Part shown: in pieces, positions 1 to 6,713 of the stretch
How positions within the stretch are numbered: position 1 is the first letter of the stretch
Layout of the letters: the number at the start of each line of letters is the position of its first letter
DNA from: JBOGEB01 sp050743125
Lineage (GTDB): Bacteria; Actinomycetota; Nitriliruptoria; Euzebyales; Egibacteraceae
Assembly (NCBI GenBank): GCA_050743125.1
Contig: JBOGEB010000164.1
Span: 1-9,970 of the forward strand
Reading direction: 5' to 3'
DNA: 9,970 bases
Made by a program: the position numbers and the translations under genes
The notes under the pieces: generated by a model
Told to the model about the DNA's origin: nothing
Seen by the model: the letters and a program-made list of their open reading frames with translations, nothing else
Database searches by the model: none

Positions 1-299
1 CGAGTCAAGGGCGGGAACGTGCCGTTCTGCTACTCGGTGGTCTACCTCGCCGTCCCTGACCGGGACCGCCCGGTCGACCGCGGCGGCGAGCAGCGCGTTC
101 TGGTGGACGTCGGCCTACGTCGAGCATCCCGATGAGGCGCCCGCGCTGGTCGGTCTGGCCGACGCCCGAGCTCCGCGCGGCGCTGGACGCCGCCGACCGG
201 CTGGCTGGGCATCAGCTCACCAGCGACCTCGCCGTGCTCGCGACGTCTGGCGCGCCCGCGCAGCCACAGCGCACGCTGATCCTGGACCCGGCCACCCGT
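1..299 (+). pseudogene. Probable decayed 3' part of an unidentified gene (frame-shifted)
   Basis: No single frame reads through as a protein, but codons rich in third-position G/C pass from frame 1 (1 to about 90, containing VPFCYSVVYLAVP) to frame 2 (about 70-165, containing AFWWTSAYVEHPDEAPALVG) to frame 3 (about 150-297, containing AALDAADRLAGHQLTSDLAV). Each piece reads like ordinary soluble protein and the pieces follow one another, as expected for one gene carrying two +1-type shifts. Frame 1 stops at 133-135 in an ATGA that also opens the frame-3 ORF, so two overlapping short genes are a formal alternative. Beyond about 300 the frame-3 ORF only mirrors the opposing exporter gene and is not counted. 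I do not recognise the family. The stretch AGHQLTSDLAVL faintly recalls motif II of DEDD exonucleases, too weak to use as a name. The gene begins outside the window. Confidence 0.4.
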
Positions 300-1787
300 T
301 CACCGGGGCTCGACGGGTGGGCCGTCGACCGCGCAGTGGTGGTGGCGGGCCATCTGTGTGGCGGGGCAGGCGTTGGGGCCGTTTCGGATCGTCACCGCGG
401 CGAGCAGCCCGCCGAGGGCGACGAGGCCGGCGCTGTACGCCACCGCGGTGTGGAACCCTGCGGTCAACGCCGCCGGGTCGAGGTAGGCGTCGCCGGTCAG
501 CCCCGCCAGCGCCGGCAGCACCGCGACCGCGAGCAGGCCCGCGCCGCGGGCGACCGCGTTGTTGACGCCTGAGGCGATGCCGCCGTGCCGCTCGTCCGCG
601 GCGGCGAGCACGGTCGCGGTCAGCGGCGCGACCGTACACGCCAGCCCCAGCCCGAACAGGACCACCGCGGGCAGCACCGCGGTGACGTAGGACACGCTGG
701 CGTCGAAGCGGGTCATCAGCGCCAGCCCGGCGGCCATCACGAGCGGTCCGGCGCTCAGCGGCAGGCGCGGGCCGACGCGCTCGGCGAGCTGGCCGACGCG
801 CTCGGACAGCACGAGCATGAGCAGCGTGACCGGGACGATCGCCGCCCCGGCGGCCAGGGCCGAGTAGCCGAGCACCTGCTGGAGGAACACGGCGAGCAGG
901 AAGAACATCCCCCTCATCCCGGCGTACACCGCGAGCGTCACGAGGTTCGCCGAGGTGAACTGGCGGGACGAGAAGATGCTGGGCGGCAGCAGCGGGTGCC
1001 GGCTGCGCCGCTCGACCCCGACGAACGCCACCAGCGCCACCAGGCCGGCGACACCGGCGGCCACGGCCGGGGTCGAGGCCCCCCGCGCACCGGCCTCGAT
1101 CAGCGCCCACGTCACCCCGGTGAGCCCGCCCGCGGCCAGCACCGCGCCGGCGACGTCGAACCCCCTCGCGCTCGTGAGGTCGCGGGTCTCGGGCACGTGC
1201 CGAGCCGCGACGGCCACCACGACCACCGCGAGGGGCAGGTTGACCAGGAAGATCCAGCGCCACGACAGCGTGGCGATCAGCCAGCCGCCGATCAGCGGGC
1301 CGGCCGCGGCCGCGATGCCCGACAGTCCCGACCACGCGCCGATCGCCCGTGCGCGCTCGCCTCGCGCGAAGGACGCCTGGAGGATCGCCAGGCTCCCCGG
1401 GCTCAGCAGCGCTCCACCGACGCCCTGCAGCGCCCGGGCGGCCACGAGCACCTCGAGGTTCGGCGCCAGCCCGCACAGCGCCGAGGCGACCGCGAACCAC
1501 ACCACGCCGATCAGGAAGACGCGGCGGCGGCCGAACCGGTCGGCGAGCGACCCGCCGAGCAGGATCAGCGCCGCGAGCGTCAGCGTTTGGCTGTTGAGCG
1601 TCCACTGGAGCCCGGCGACGTCCGCGTCGAGGTCCCGTCCGAGCGCGGGGAGCGCCACGTTCACCGAGGTGGAGTCCACGAACGTCAACCCCGAGCCCAT
1701 GACCGTGGCGAGCAGCACCCAGCGCGCGGCCGGCGTGCCCCACCGCAGCCCCTGCGCTGGCCCGGCACCGGCAGCCACGTCGCTCAC
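300..1787 (-). CDS. DHA2-family MFS efflux transporter (14 TM)
   Basis: This is a 495-residue integral membrane exporter of the EmrB/QacA (DHA2) type, which expels drugs or metabolites in exchange for protons. It starts with GTG at 1787 behind AGGAGG (1794-1799, six bases away). TM1 ends in the DHA signature DSTSVNVALP (38-47). MFS motif A is GSLADRFGRRR (79-89), motif B follows at RALQGVGG (118-125), and the exporter-specific motif C is SGIAAAAGPLIGG (156-168), then the family-typical WRWIFLVNLPLA. The length and succession of hydrophobic segments fit the 14-helix class. The substrate cannot be inferred. The last 25 or so residues (MARHHHCAVDGPPVEPR end) are hydrophilic and look unrelated to the family, so the original stop may have been lost. 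It is transcribed away from the helicase operon across a perfect 46-bp palindrome. DHA2 exporters usually sit beside a TetR or MarR gene, but none is seen here. Confidence 0.93.
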   Translation of the reverse strand: MSDVAAGAGPAQGLRWGTPAARWVLLATVMGSGLTFVDSTSVNVALPALGRDLDADVAGLQWTLNSQTLTLAALILLGGSLADRFGRRRVFLIGVVWFAVASALCGLAPNLEVLVAARALQGVGGALLSPGSLAILQASFARGERARAIGAWSGLSGIAAAAGPLIGGWLIATLSWRWIFLVNLPLAVVVVAVAARHVPETRDLTSARGFDVAGAVLAAGGLTGVTWALIEAGARGASTPAVAAGVAGLVALVAFVGVERRSRHPLLPPSIFSSRQFTSANLVTLAVYAGMRGMFFLLAVFLQQVLGYSALAAGAAIVPVTLLMLVLSERVGQLAERVGPRLPLSAGPLVMAAGLALMTRFDASVSYVTAVLPAVVLFGLGLACTVAPLTATVLAAADERHGGIASGVNNAVARGAGLLAVAVLPALAGLTGDAYLDPAALTAGFHTAVAYSAGLVALGGLLAAVTIRNGPNACPATQMARHHHCAVDGPPVEPR

Positions 1788-1793
1788 GAGACG

Positions 1794-1799
1794 CCTCCT
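1794..1799 (-). promoter_or_regulatory. Shine-Dalgarno AGGAGG of the exporter
   Basis: Reverse complement of CCTCCT. It lies six bases before the GTG start at 1787-1785 and settles that start, since no in-frame ATG lies nearby. Confidence 0.85.
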
Positions 1800-1837
1800 G
1801 AATTCCCGGCAGCAGGGCAGGCTATCCGGTCACGGGC

Positions 1838-1851
1838 GCGCCCCGGGGCGC
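1838..1851. repeat. 14-bp GC palindrome flanking the large palindrome
   Basis: GCGCCCCGGGGCGC is a perfect 14-bp palindrome that ends one base before the 46-bp palindrome begins, on the exporter side. It may be a second protein site, or simply a consequence of high GC. Confidence 0.35.
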
Positions 1852-1897
1852 TTGTGGCCAGGGTTCGTAACGCATGCGTTACGAACCCTGGCCACAA
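1852..1897. promoter_or_regulatory. Perfect 46-bp palindrome, probable repressor operator
   Basis: Two 23-base arms (1852-1874 and 1875-1897) are exact reverse complements with no spacer. The centre is GTAACGCATGCGTTAC, and each arm carries an outer TGGCCA. Symmetry breaks at the next base on both sides. It lies in the 178-bp gap between the divergent GTG starts of the exporter and the helicase-partner gene, so it sits upstream of both and cannot be a terminator for either. The core resembles the dyads bound by TetR-type repressors, which often control exporters of this class; that assignment is inference. Cruciform extrusion or a recombination site are alternatives. Confidence 0.7.
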
Positions 1898-1939
1898 AGG
1901 GACAAGCCCGAGGTCCATCTCGTTTCGCAGCGCGCCCGG

Positions 1940-1968
1940 TACACTCCCCGGCCGTGGAGTTGCCTGTG
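1940..1968 (+). promoter_or_regulatory. -10 box and start-site region of the XPB operon
   Basis: TACACT (1940-1945) matches the actinobacterial TANNNT -10 pattern and is followed after eight bases by an in-frame GTG at 1954, the geometry of a leaderless mRNA. A second in-frame GTG at 1966 has GGAG (1956-1959) six bases upstream. The two starts differ by four residues. I see no good -35 hexamer. The exact start is therefore undecided, and 1966 is used for the gene. Confidence 0.4.
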
Positions 1969-4050
1969 ACGGATCGGTTGGCGGCGGTGCGGCACCTGGC
2001 GCCCGAAAAGCTCGCGTGGCTGCTCGGGCGGGTGCCGGTCCTGGCGGACGCGCTGAACGGCCAGGGGCCGCTCGGGACGTACGGGCTGTACCAGGCGCGG
2101 GCGGGGACGCTCCGCCGGCTCGCGATGCTGCTCGCGTTGCCGCCGGTGATCCACACCACCTTGGGGACCCTCAACCGGTTCGAGTTCCAGCTCGCCGCGC
2201 TGGCCGCATGGCACGGCGGGAGCCTCACCCGGGCCCAAGCCGTCGCCGAGGCCGGGCTGACCACCGGCAAGGCCCTCGACGGCGCCGCGGACACCCTCGC
2301 CCAGCTGCTGCTGGCCGACCGCACACACCACTGGCTGGCCCTGCGCCCGGGGGTGGAGGAGGTCATCGGGTTCGCCGGCGTCCGGATGCGGGACGTGCTG
2401 GTGTACGAGCCGTTGGACCAGCTGAGCGAGATGCTGCTGGGGCTCGGCCAGCGACCGCCGCGGCGGCGGTCCGAGTGGCTCGGCGCCCTCGAGGCGAGCC
2501 TGCGGGACCGGGCGACGATCGACGCGGTGGTCGCCAAGATGCCGAAGGACGTGGGGCGCGTGTTCTGGCTGCTCGCCGAGCACGGCGCGCAGTCCGTCCG
2601 CGATCTCGGCATCCCCTACTACCGCCGGTACGTCCGGGACTCGACCCCGCTCCACTGGCTGGCCCAGCGCGGGCTGGTGGGCGTCGATCCCGACGCTCAG
2701 GTCGCGCACGTGTGGATGGACGTGATCGTCGGGCTGAACGGGTGCCTGTACCGCGAGTGGCCGGTGACGCCGCCGCCGGCCACGCCCGAACCCCTCCAGG
2801 ACTCGGGCGGGCTGCCGCTCGTGCTGAGCCGCCTCGCCGGGCTGCTCGAGGTGTGGGCCGCCGAGCCGGCGCCCGCGCTCGCCGCCGGCGGGCTCGGCGT
2901 CCGGCCGGTGCGGGCTGCGGCGAAGACCCTCGGCGTCCCCGCGGGCGAGATCGGGCTGCTGGTCCATCTCGCGATCGCGCTGGGGCTGCTCGACCGGACG
3001 CGGGTCGGAGCCAAGGGCACGGGCCGGCAACGCACCGACGTGCTGGGCTGGACGCCGTCCGAGCTGGCCCCGCGCATGAGCGCGCAGGCGCCCGCCCAGC
3101 AGTGGGGCCTGCTCGTGCAGGCGTGGCAGGACGACACGACGCTCGACGAGTCCGAGGGCCTGCCGGAGCGCTGGGAGGCCACGGAACTCTTCCCCACCGG
3201 AACCTGGGCCCGGACCGCGTTGCTGCGGCTGCTCGCCGACCTCCCGCCGGACCGCGGCCTGTCCATGGACGCCCTGGCGGCCACCGCCGCCTTCCATCAC
3301 CCGGGGCTGTTCCGCGACCGGGCGCTCGCCGGCGCGGTCGACGCCGCGCGCGTCCTCGGCCTGGTGCCAGCCAGCGGGCCGGTCGGCCTCACGCGCCTGG
3401 GGCGCGCGCTGCTCGACGGGCCCGAGGCCGTCGAGGCCGCGCTGCCGGCGGCCCGCACCGACTTCACCCTCCAAGCGGACCACACGGTGATCGCCCCGCC
3501 CGACCTCGCGCACGACGTGACCACCCGGCTCGAGCGCTACGCCGACATCGAGTCCGCGGCCGGCGCCCGCATCTACCGGCTGTCCGAGCGGCGGATCGCC
3601 GCCGCGATCGACGACGGCGATCGCGCCGCGGGGATCCTCGGCTTCCTCGAGGAGCACTCGACGGTCCCGGTCGCGCAGAACGTCGCCCACCTGATCCGCG
3701 ACGTACAGCGGCGCCACGGCCGGCTGCGCGCGGGAGCGGTCTCCTCCTACCTCCGCTGCGACGACCCGGCGCTGCTGACCGGCGCGGTCGGCGTGAAGGC
3801 CGCGAAGCTCCACCTGCTCGCGCCGACGGTCGCGGTCTCGGCGTTGGCGGCGGACAAGCTCGTCGCCGCGCTGCGCGCCCGTGGGCTCATGCCGGTCGCC
3901 GAGGCGCCGGACGGCGCGGTGCTCGCGCGCCCGGAGAAAGCCGCGAGCACGAAGAGCCGGCAGCTCCCCACGCTCCGCTCCGCCGCGGTGTTCGGTGACG
4001 CAGCGGAGATGGAGGCGCTCGCGAAGCACGTTCTGGAGAACGACGCATGA
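1966..4050 (+). CDS. XPB-partner helicase-associated protein (Helicase_C_3 type)
   Basis: This cytosolic protein of 694 residues matches, in layout and C-terminus, the large 'helicase-associated domain' proteins encoded immediately before XPB in many actinobacteria (the Rv0862c type, next to the ercc3 gene in Mycobacterium tuberculosis). There is no Walker A or DEAD box, so it is not itself a motor. The N-terminal two thirds consist of leucine-rich helical segments, probably winged-helix repeats. The region from about residue 498 (TDFTLQADHTVIAPPDL) to about 620 looks like the Helicase_C_3 domain, which resembles the second helicase lobe without ATPase residues. The end overlaps the XPB start as ATGA, implying translational coupling and equal amounts. 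It probably serves as a DNA-binding or regulatory partner of XPB; its exact role is not established. GTG 1966 was chosen for its GGAG, with GTG 1954 as the alternative. Confidence 0.85.
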   Translation: MTDRLAAVRHLAPEKLAWLLGRVPVLADALNGQGPLGTYGLYQARAGTLRRLAMLLALPPVIHTTLGTLNRFEFQLAALAAWHGGSLTRAQAVAEAGLTTGKALDGAADTLAQLLLADRTHHWLALRPGVEEVIGFAGVRMRDVLVYEPLDQLSEMLLGLGQRPPRRRSEWLGALEASLRDRATIDAVVAKMPKDVGRVFWLLAEHGAQSVRDLGIPYYRRYVRDSTPLHWLAQRGLVGVDPDAQVAHVWMDVIVGLNGCLYREWPVTPPPATPEPLQDSGGLPLVLSRLAGLLEVWAAEPAPALAAGGLGVRPVRAAAKTLGVPAGEIGLLVHLAIALGLLDRTRVGAKGTGRQRTDVLGWTPSELAPRMSAQAPAQQWGLLVQAWQDDTTLDESEGLPERWEATELFPTGTWARTALLRLLADLPPDRGLSMDALAATAAFHHPGLFRDRALAGAVDAARVLGLVPASGPVGLTRLGRALLDGPEAVEAALPAARTDFTLQADHTVIAPPDLAHDVTTRLERYADIESAAGARIYRLSERRIAAAIDDGDRAAGILGFLEEHSTVPVAQNVAHLIRDVQRRHGRLRAGAVSSYLRCDDPALLTGAVGVKAAKLHLLAPTVAVSALAADKLVAALRARGLMPVAEAPDGAVLARPEKAASTKSRQLPTLRSAAVFGDAAEMEALAKHVLENDA

Positions 4051-5720
4051 CCGATTACGACAATCCCCTGATCGTCCAGTCGGACCAGACGGTCCTGCTG
4101 GAGGTCGCAAGCCCCAAGGCGGGCGACGCGCGGGCGGCGCTCGCGCGCTTCGCCGAGCTGGAGAAGTCGCCCGAGCACGTCCACACGTACCGGATCACCC
4201 CGCTGTCGCTGTGGAACGCCGCGTCGGCGGGCGTCGACGAGGGCGAGGTCGCCCGGACGCTCACCGACTTCGCGAAGTACCCGGTCCCGGAGTCGGTGCT
4301 CGTCGGCGTCCGCGACCAGATGAGCCGGTACGGGCGGTTGCGGATCGTGCGCGACTTCGACACCGGCGGCCTCGCGTTGACGACCGCGGAGCCGGCGCTG
4401 CTCGCCGAGGTCACCCGCGACCGCGCCGTCGCCGCGCTGCTCGGCGACCGGTTGGACGGCAACCGGTACGCGGTCCGGCTGGGCGATCGCGGGCCGTTGA
4501 AGCAGGCGCTGCTGCGTTTGGGCTGGCCCGCCGCTGACGAGGCGGGGTACGTCGAGGGCGACCCGCTGAGCGTCGAGTTGACCTGCCAGCTGCGCACCTA
4601 TCAGAGCGAGGCGGTCGCGGGGTGGTGGGCGGACGGCTCCGCCGCTGGCGGCAACGGCGTCCTGGTGCTGCCTTGTGGGGCGGGCAAGACGGTGATCGGG
4701 TTGGCGGCGATGGCGCAGGCGGGGACGCACACGCTGGTCGTGGCGACGTCGATCTTGGCCGCCCGCCAGTGGATCGCCGAGCTGCGCGACAAGACCGCGG
4801 TCGATCCGGGCCTGGTCGGGGAGTACTCCGGTGAGCGCAAGGACGTCCGCCCGATCACGGTCGCGACCTACCAGGTCCTCACGTGGCGGAACCCGGCTGC
4901 GGGCGACGACGCCGAGTTGGAGCAGGCGCATCCGCACCTCGCGCTGTTCAACACCCGCCAGTGGGGGTTGGTGGTGTACGACGAGGTGCACCTGCTGCCC
5001 GCTCCGGTGTTCCGCGCGACCGCGCAGATCCAGGCCGTCCGCCGGCTCGGGTTGACCGCGACGCTCGTGCGCGAGGACGGCAAAGAGCCGGACGTGTTCT
5101 CGCTGATCGGGCCGAAGCGGTACGACGCGCCGTGGCGGGAGCTGGAGGCGCAGGGCTGGATCGCGCCCGCCACGTGCACGGAGGTCCGCGTCGACCTGGG
5201 CGAGGACCTGCGGATGACGTACGCGACCGCGCCGGCGCAGGCCCGGTACCGGCTCGCGGCCTGCGCGCCGGCGAAGCTGGCGGTGCTCGACGCGCTGGTC
5301 GCCCGGCACGCCGCCGACCGGGTGCTCGTGATCGGCCAGTACCTCGACCAGCTGAAGGCCGTCGCGGACCGGCTCGGCGCGCCCCTGGTGACCGGCCAGA
5401 CCAGCCAGGCCGTCCGGGAGCAGCGCTTCGCCGAGTTCAAGGACGGCCGGCTGGCGCTGCTCGTCGTGAGCAAGGTGGCGAACTTCTCGATCGACCTGCC
5501 CGAGGCGAACGTGGCGATCCAGCTGTCGGGCACGTTCGGCAGCCGTCAAGAGGAGGCCCAGCGGCTCGGAAGGATCCTGCGGCCCAAGGCCGACGGCGGT
5601 CAGGCGAGCTTCTACACGGTCGTCGCGCGCGAGACGATCGACCAGGCCTACGCGGCCAACCGCCAACGCTTCCTCACCGAGCAGGGCTACGCCTACACGA
5701 TCATCGACGCCGACCCCTGA
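4047..5720 (+). CDS. DNA repair helicase XPB
   Basis: This is a superfamily-2 3'-5' DNA helicase/ATPase of 557 residues, the bacterial counterpart of eukaryotic XPB/Ssl2 (ercc3 type). Residues 1 to about 180 form the XPB N-terminal and damage-recognition-like part. The first helicase lobe has a Q-motif-like LRTYQSEAV, Walker A GAGKT (211-215), motif II DEVH (312-315, preceded by VVY) and motif III GLTAT (335-339). The RED triad characteristic of XPB is at 342-344. The second lobe has VSKVANFSIDLPEANVAIQL (motif V region) and motif VI QRLGRILRPK (505-514). All catalytic residues are present and the length is normal, so it should be active. The start overlaps the previous stop, with GGAG (4035-4038) eight bases upstream. 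In bacteria XPB is presumed to act in nucleotide-excision-type repair; its cellular role is less certain than in eukaryotes. Confidence 0.96.
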   Translation: MTDYDNPLIVQSDQTVLLEVASPKAGDARAALARFAELEKSPEHVHTYRITPLSLWNAASAGVDEGEVARTLTDFAKYPVPESVLVGVRDQMSRYGRLRIVRDFDTGGLALTTAEPALLAEVTRDRAVAALLGDRLDGNRYAVRLGDRGPLKQALLRLGWPAADEAGYVEGDPLSVELTCQLRTYQSEAVAGWWADGSAAGGNGVLVLPCGAGKTVIGLAAMAQAGTHTLVVATSILAARQWIAELRDKTAVDPGLVGEYSGERKDVRPITVATYQVLTWRNPAAGDDAELEQAHPHLALFNTRQWGLVVYDEVHLLPAPVFRATAQIQAVRRLGLTATLVREDGKEPDVFSLIGPKRYDAPWRELEAQGWIAPATCTEVRVDLGEDLRMTYATAPAQARYRLAACAPAKLAVLDALVARHAADRVLVIGQYLDQLKAVADRLGAPLVTGQTSQAVREQRFAEFKDGRLALLVVSKVANFSIDLPEANVAIQLSGTFGSRQEEAQRLGRILRPKADGGQASFYTVVARETIDQAYAANRQRFLTEQGYAYTIIDADP

Positions 5721-5729
5721 CGCGGTCGC

Positions 5730-5766
5730 GTGCTGGATCCTGCGGCATGCCGCCGGAAGCCAGCAC
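5730..5766 (+). terminator. Hairpin after XPB, possible terminator
   Basis: The outer arms GTGCTGG (5730-5736) and CCAGCAC (5760-5766) pair perfectly. Between them is the 12-bp palindrome GCGGCATGCCGC (5742-5753). It lies 10 bases after the XPB stop. No T-run follows, as is common for terminators in high-GC actinobacteria, so a terminator role is plausible but unproven. Confidence 0.4.
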
Positions 5767-5796
5767 ACAATGGGTTGGACTTGGATAGGCGGCCAA

Positions 5797-5837
5797 TCGA
5801 CAGGGCCGTGCGGCGGGCGCACACTTTGGGACTTATG
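5797..5837 (+). promoter_or_regulatory. Candidate leaderless promoter of the LmbE-family gene
   Basis: TCGACA (5797-5802), a 17-bp spacer, then CACACT (5820-5825), and nine bases on, the ATG at 5835. Spacing is ideal and transcription would begin at or just before the start codon. A weak GGGA (5828-5831) is only three bases from the ATG, too close for good ribosome binding, which also favours a leaderless start. Confidence 0.4.
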
Positions 5838-6692
5838 TCGACAATGGTGTTTTTGCACGCTCATCCTGACGACGAGGCGATCTTCACGGGTGGGACGATG
5901 TGCCGGCTGGTCGGGGCCGGCCATCGAGTCGTGCTCGTGTTGGCCACGGGCGGCGAGCAGGGGGTGGGCTGCTGCCCGCTGCCGGCGGGCAGCGCGCTGG
6001 CCGACCTGCGGGCAGCGGAGACGATGGCCGCGGCGCGTCTGCTCGGCGTCGCCCGGGTCGTGTTCTTGGGCTACGCAGACTCGGGGATGCCCGGTGACGC
6101 GGCGAACGACGCGCCGAGGGCGTTCGGGCGCGTGGACGTGGAGGAGGCCGCTCGGCGTGTGGCGGTGGTCTGTGTCGAGGAGGCCGCAGTGGCGCTGAGC
6201 AGCTACGACCCGGGCGGGATCTACCCGCATCCGGATCATCTGCAGATCCATCGGGTCGGCGCGCGCGCGGCCGCCATCGCCGGTCTCGCCACCACCTACG
6301 AGGCGACCGTGGACTACGAGTACCTGCATTTCGTCGATGTCCACCTGGTCGAGGGCGCCAGCCGGTCGCTGGCCGAGCGGTCAGACCATTCGGGGGCGTC
6401 CCCAGGGTCCCCTCTGAGGTTCCGGACCCCCGGACAGGTCGGGCTGCCCACGGCGGAGATCACGACGGTCGTCGACGTCCGCGGCTGCTTGGAGGTGAAG
6501 CGGGCGGCGATGGCCGCCCACGCGAGCCAGATCCCCGAGACCGACCTGGGCGTGCCGGCCGAGCGGTTCGCCCAGGTGTACGGCTACGAGTGGTTCGTGC
6601 GCCGCGGCCCACGCGGGCTGATCGAGCAGGCGGGGCTGACCGCCTGGGGACGGGACGGCGCTGCCACGCCGTTCGCGTCGCGCCCAGGCTGA
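5835..6692 (+). CDS. LmbE / PIG-L family zinc deacetylase
   Basis: This is a 285-residue cytosolic metalloenzyme of the LmbE/GlcNAc-PI de-N-acetylase family, whose members remove acetyl groups from GlcNAc-type sugars or cleave mycothiol conjugates. The N-terminal AHPDDE motif (9-14) supplies His10 and Asp13 as zinc ligands and Asp12 as the general base. HPDH (132-135) supplies the third ligand, His135, and the assisting His132, by analogy with MshB. The fold pattern (beta strand, AHPDDE, helix, VVLVLATGGEQG) is intact. MshB and Mca of the mycothiol pathway belong here, but the sequence does not clearly match either, so the substrate is open. The ATG at 5835 places AHPDDE at the usual distance from the N-terminus. 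An in-frame upstream extension to 5730 has no domain value and crosses the hairpin. Residues 181 to about 202 look like a low-complexity insertion. The gene ends 21 bp from the convergent neighbour. Confidence 0.88.
   Translation: MSTMVFLHAHPDDEAIFTGGTMCRLVGAGHRVVLVLATGGEQGVGCCPLPAGSALADLRAAETMAAARLLGVARVVFLGYADSGMPGDAANDAPRAFGRVDVEEAARRVAVVCVEEAAVALSSYDPGGIYPHPDHLQIHRVGARAAAIAGLATTYEATVDYEYLHFVDVHLVEGASRSLAERSDHSGASPGSPLRFRTPGQVGLPTAEITTVVDVRGCLEVKRAAMAAHASQIPETDLGVPAERFAQVYGYEWFVRRGPRGLIEQAGLTAWGRDGAATPFASRPG
6381..6417 (+). repeat. Hairpin-rich segment inside the LmbE-family gene
   Basis: TCAGA (6381-6385) and TCTGA (6413-6417) flank nested G/C runs: GGGG (6393-6396) with CCCC (6400-6403), then AGGG with CCCCT. 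It encodes SDHSGASPGSPL, which reads as a linker unlike the surrounding fold. It may be a small palindromic element inserted in frame, or just GC-rich chance. Confidence 0.25.
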
Positions 6693-6713
6693 CGCCCGAC
6701 TTCGGCGACGAGC

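Noticed and set aside
217..1743. Minus-strand ORF of 508 codons overlapping the exporter
   Set aside because: Same strand but another frame; the product is Arg-rich without hydrophobic helices, while 300-1787 gives a clean MFS protein.
1852..1897. The palindrome as an intrinsic terminator or tRNA T-arm
   Set aside because: It lies upstream of both divergent genes, has no T-run, and the symmetry has no loop. The GGTTCG-like string has no cloverleaf around it.
955..1965. N-terminal extension of the helicase-partner gene
   Set aside because: It is antisense to the exporter and crosses the palindrome, with low-complexity product. The -10 box and GGAG place the start at 1954 or 1966.
585..3998. 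Very long plus-strand ORF of 1137 codons
   Set aside because: It is the frame shadow of two high-GC genes (antisense to the exporter, then off-frame to the helicase partner). Its product is Arg/Gly/Pro/Ala-rich low complexity with no domain.
3747..6344. Minus-strand ORF of 865 codons opposite XPB and the LmbE enzyme
   Set aside because: Its Arg/Gln/Val/Asp-rich repetitive product is typical of antisense high-GC shadows, and the plus strand encodes complete catalytic motifs.
6693..6713. Terminator between the convergent LmbE and zinc-ribbon genes
   Set aside because: The 21-bp gap shows no stem of useful length.
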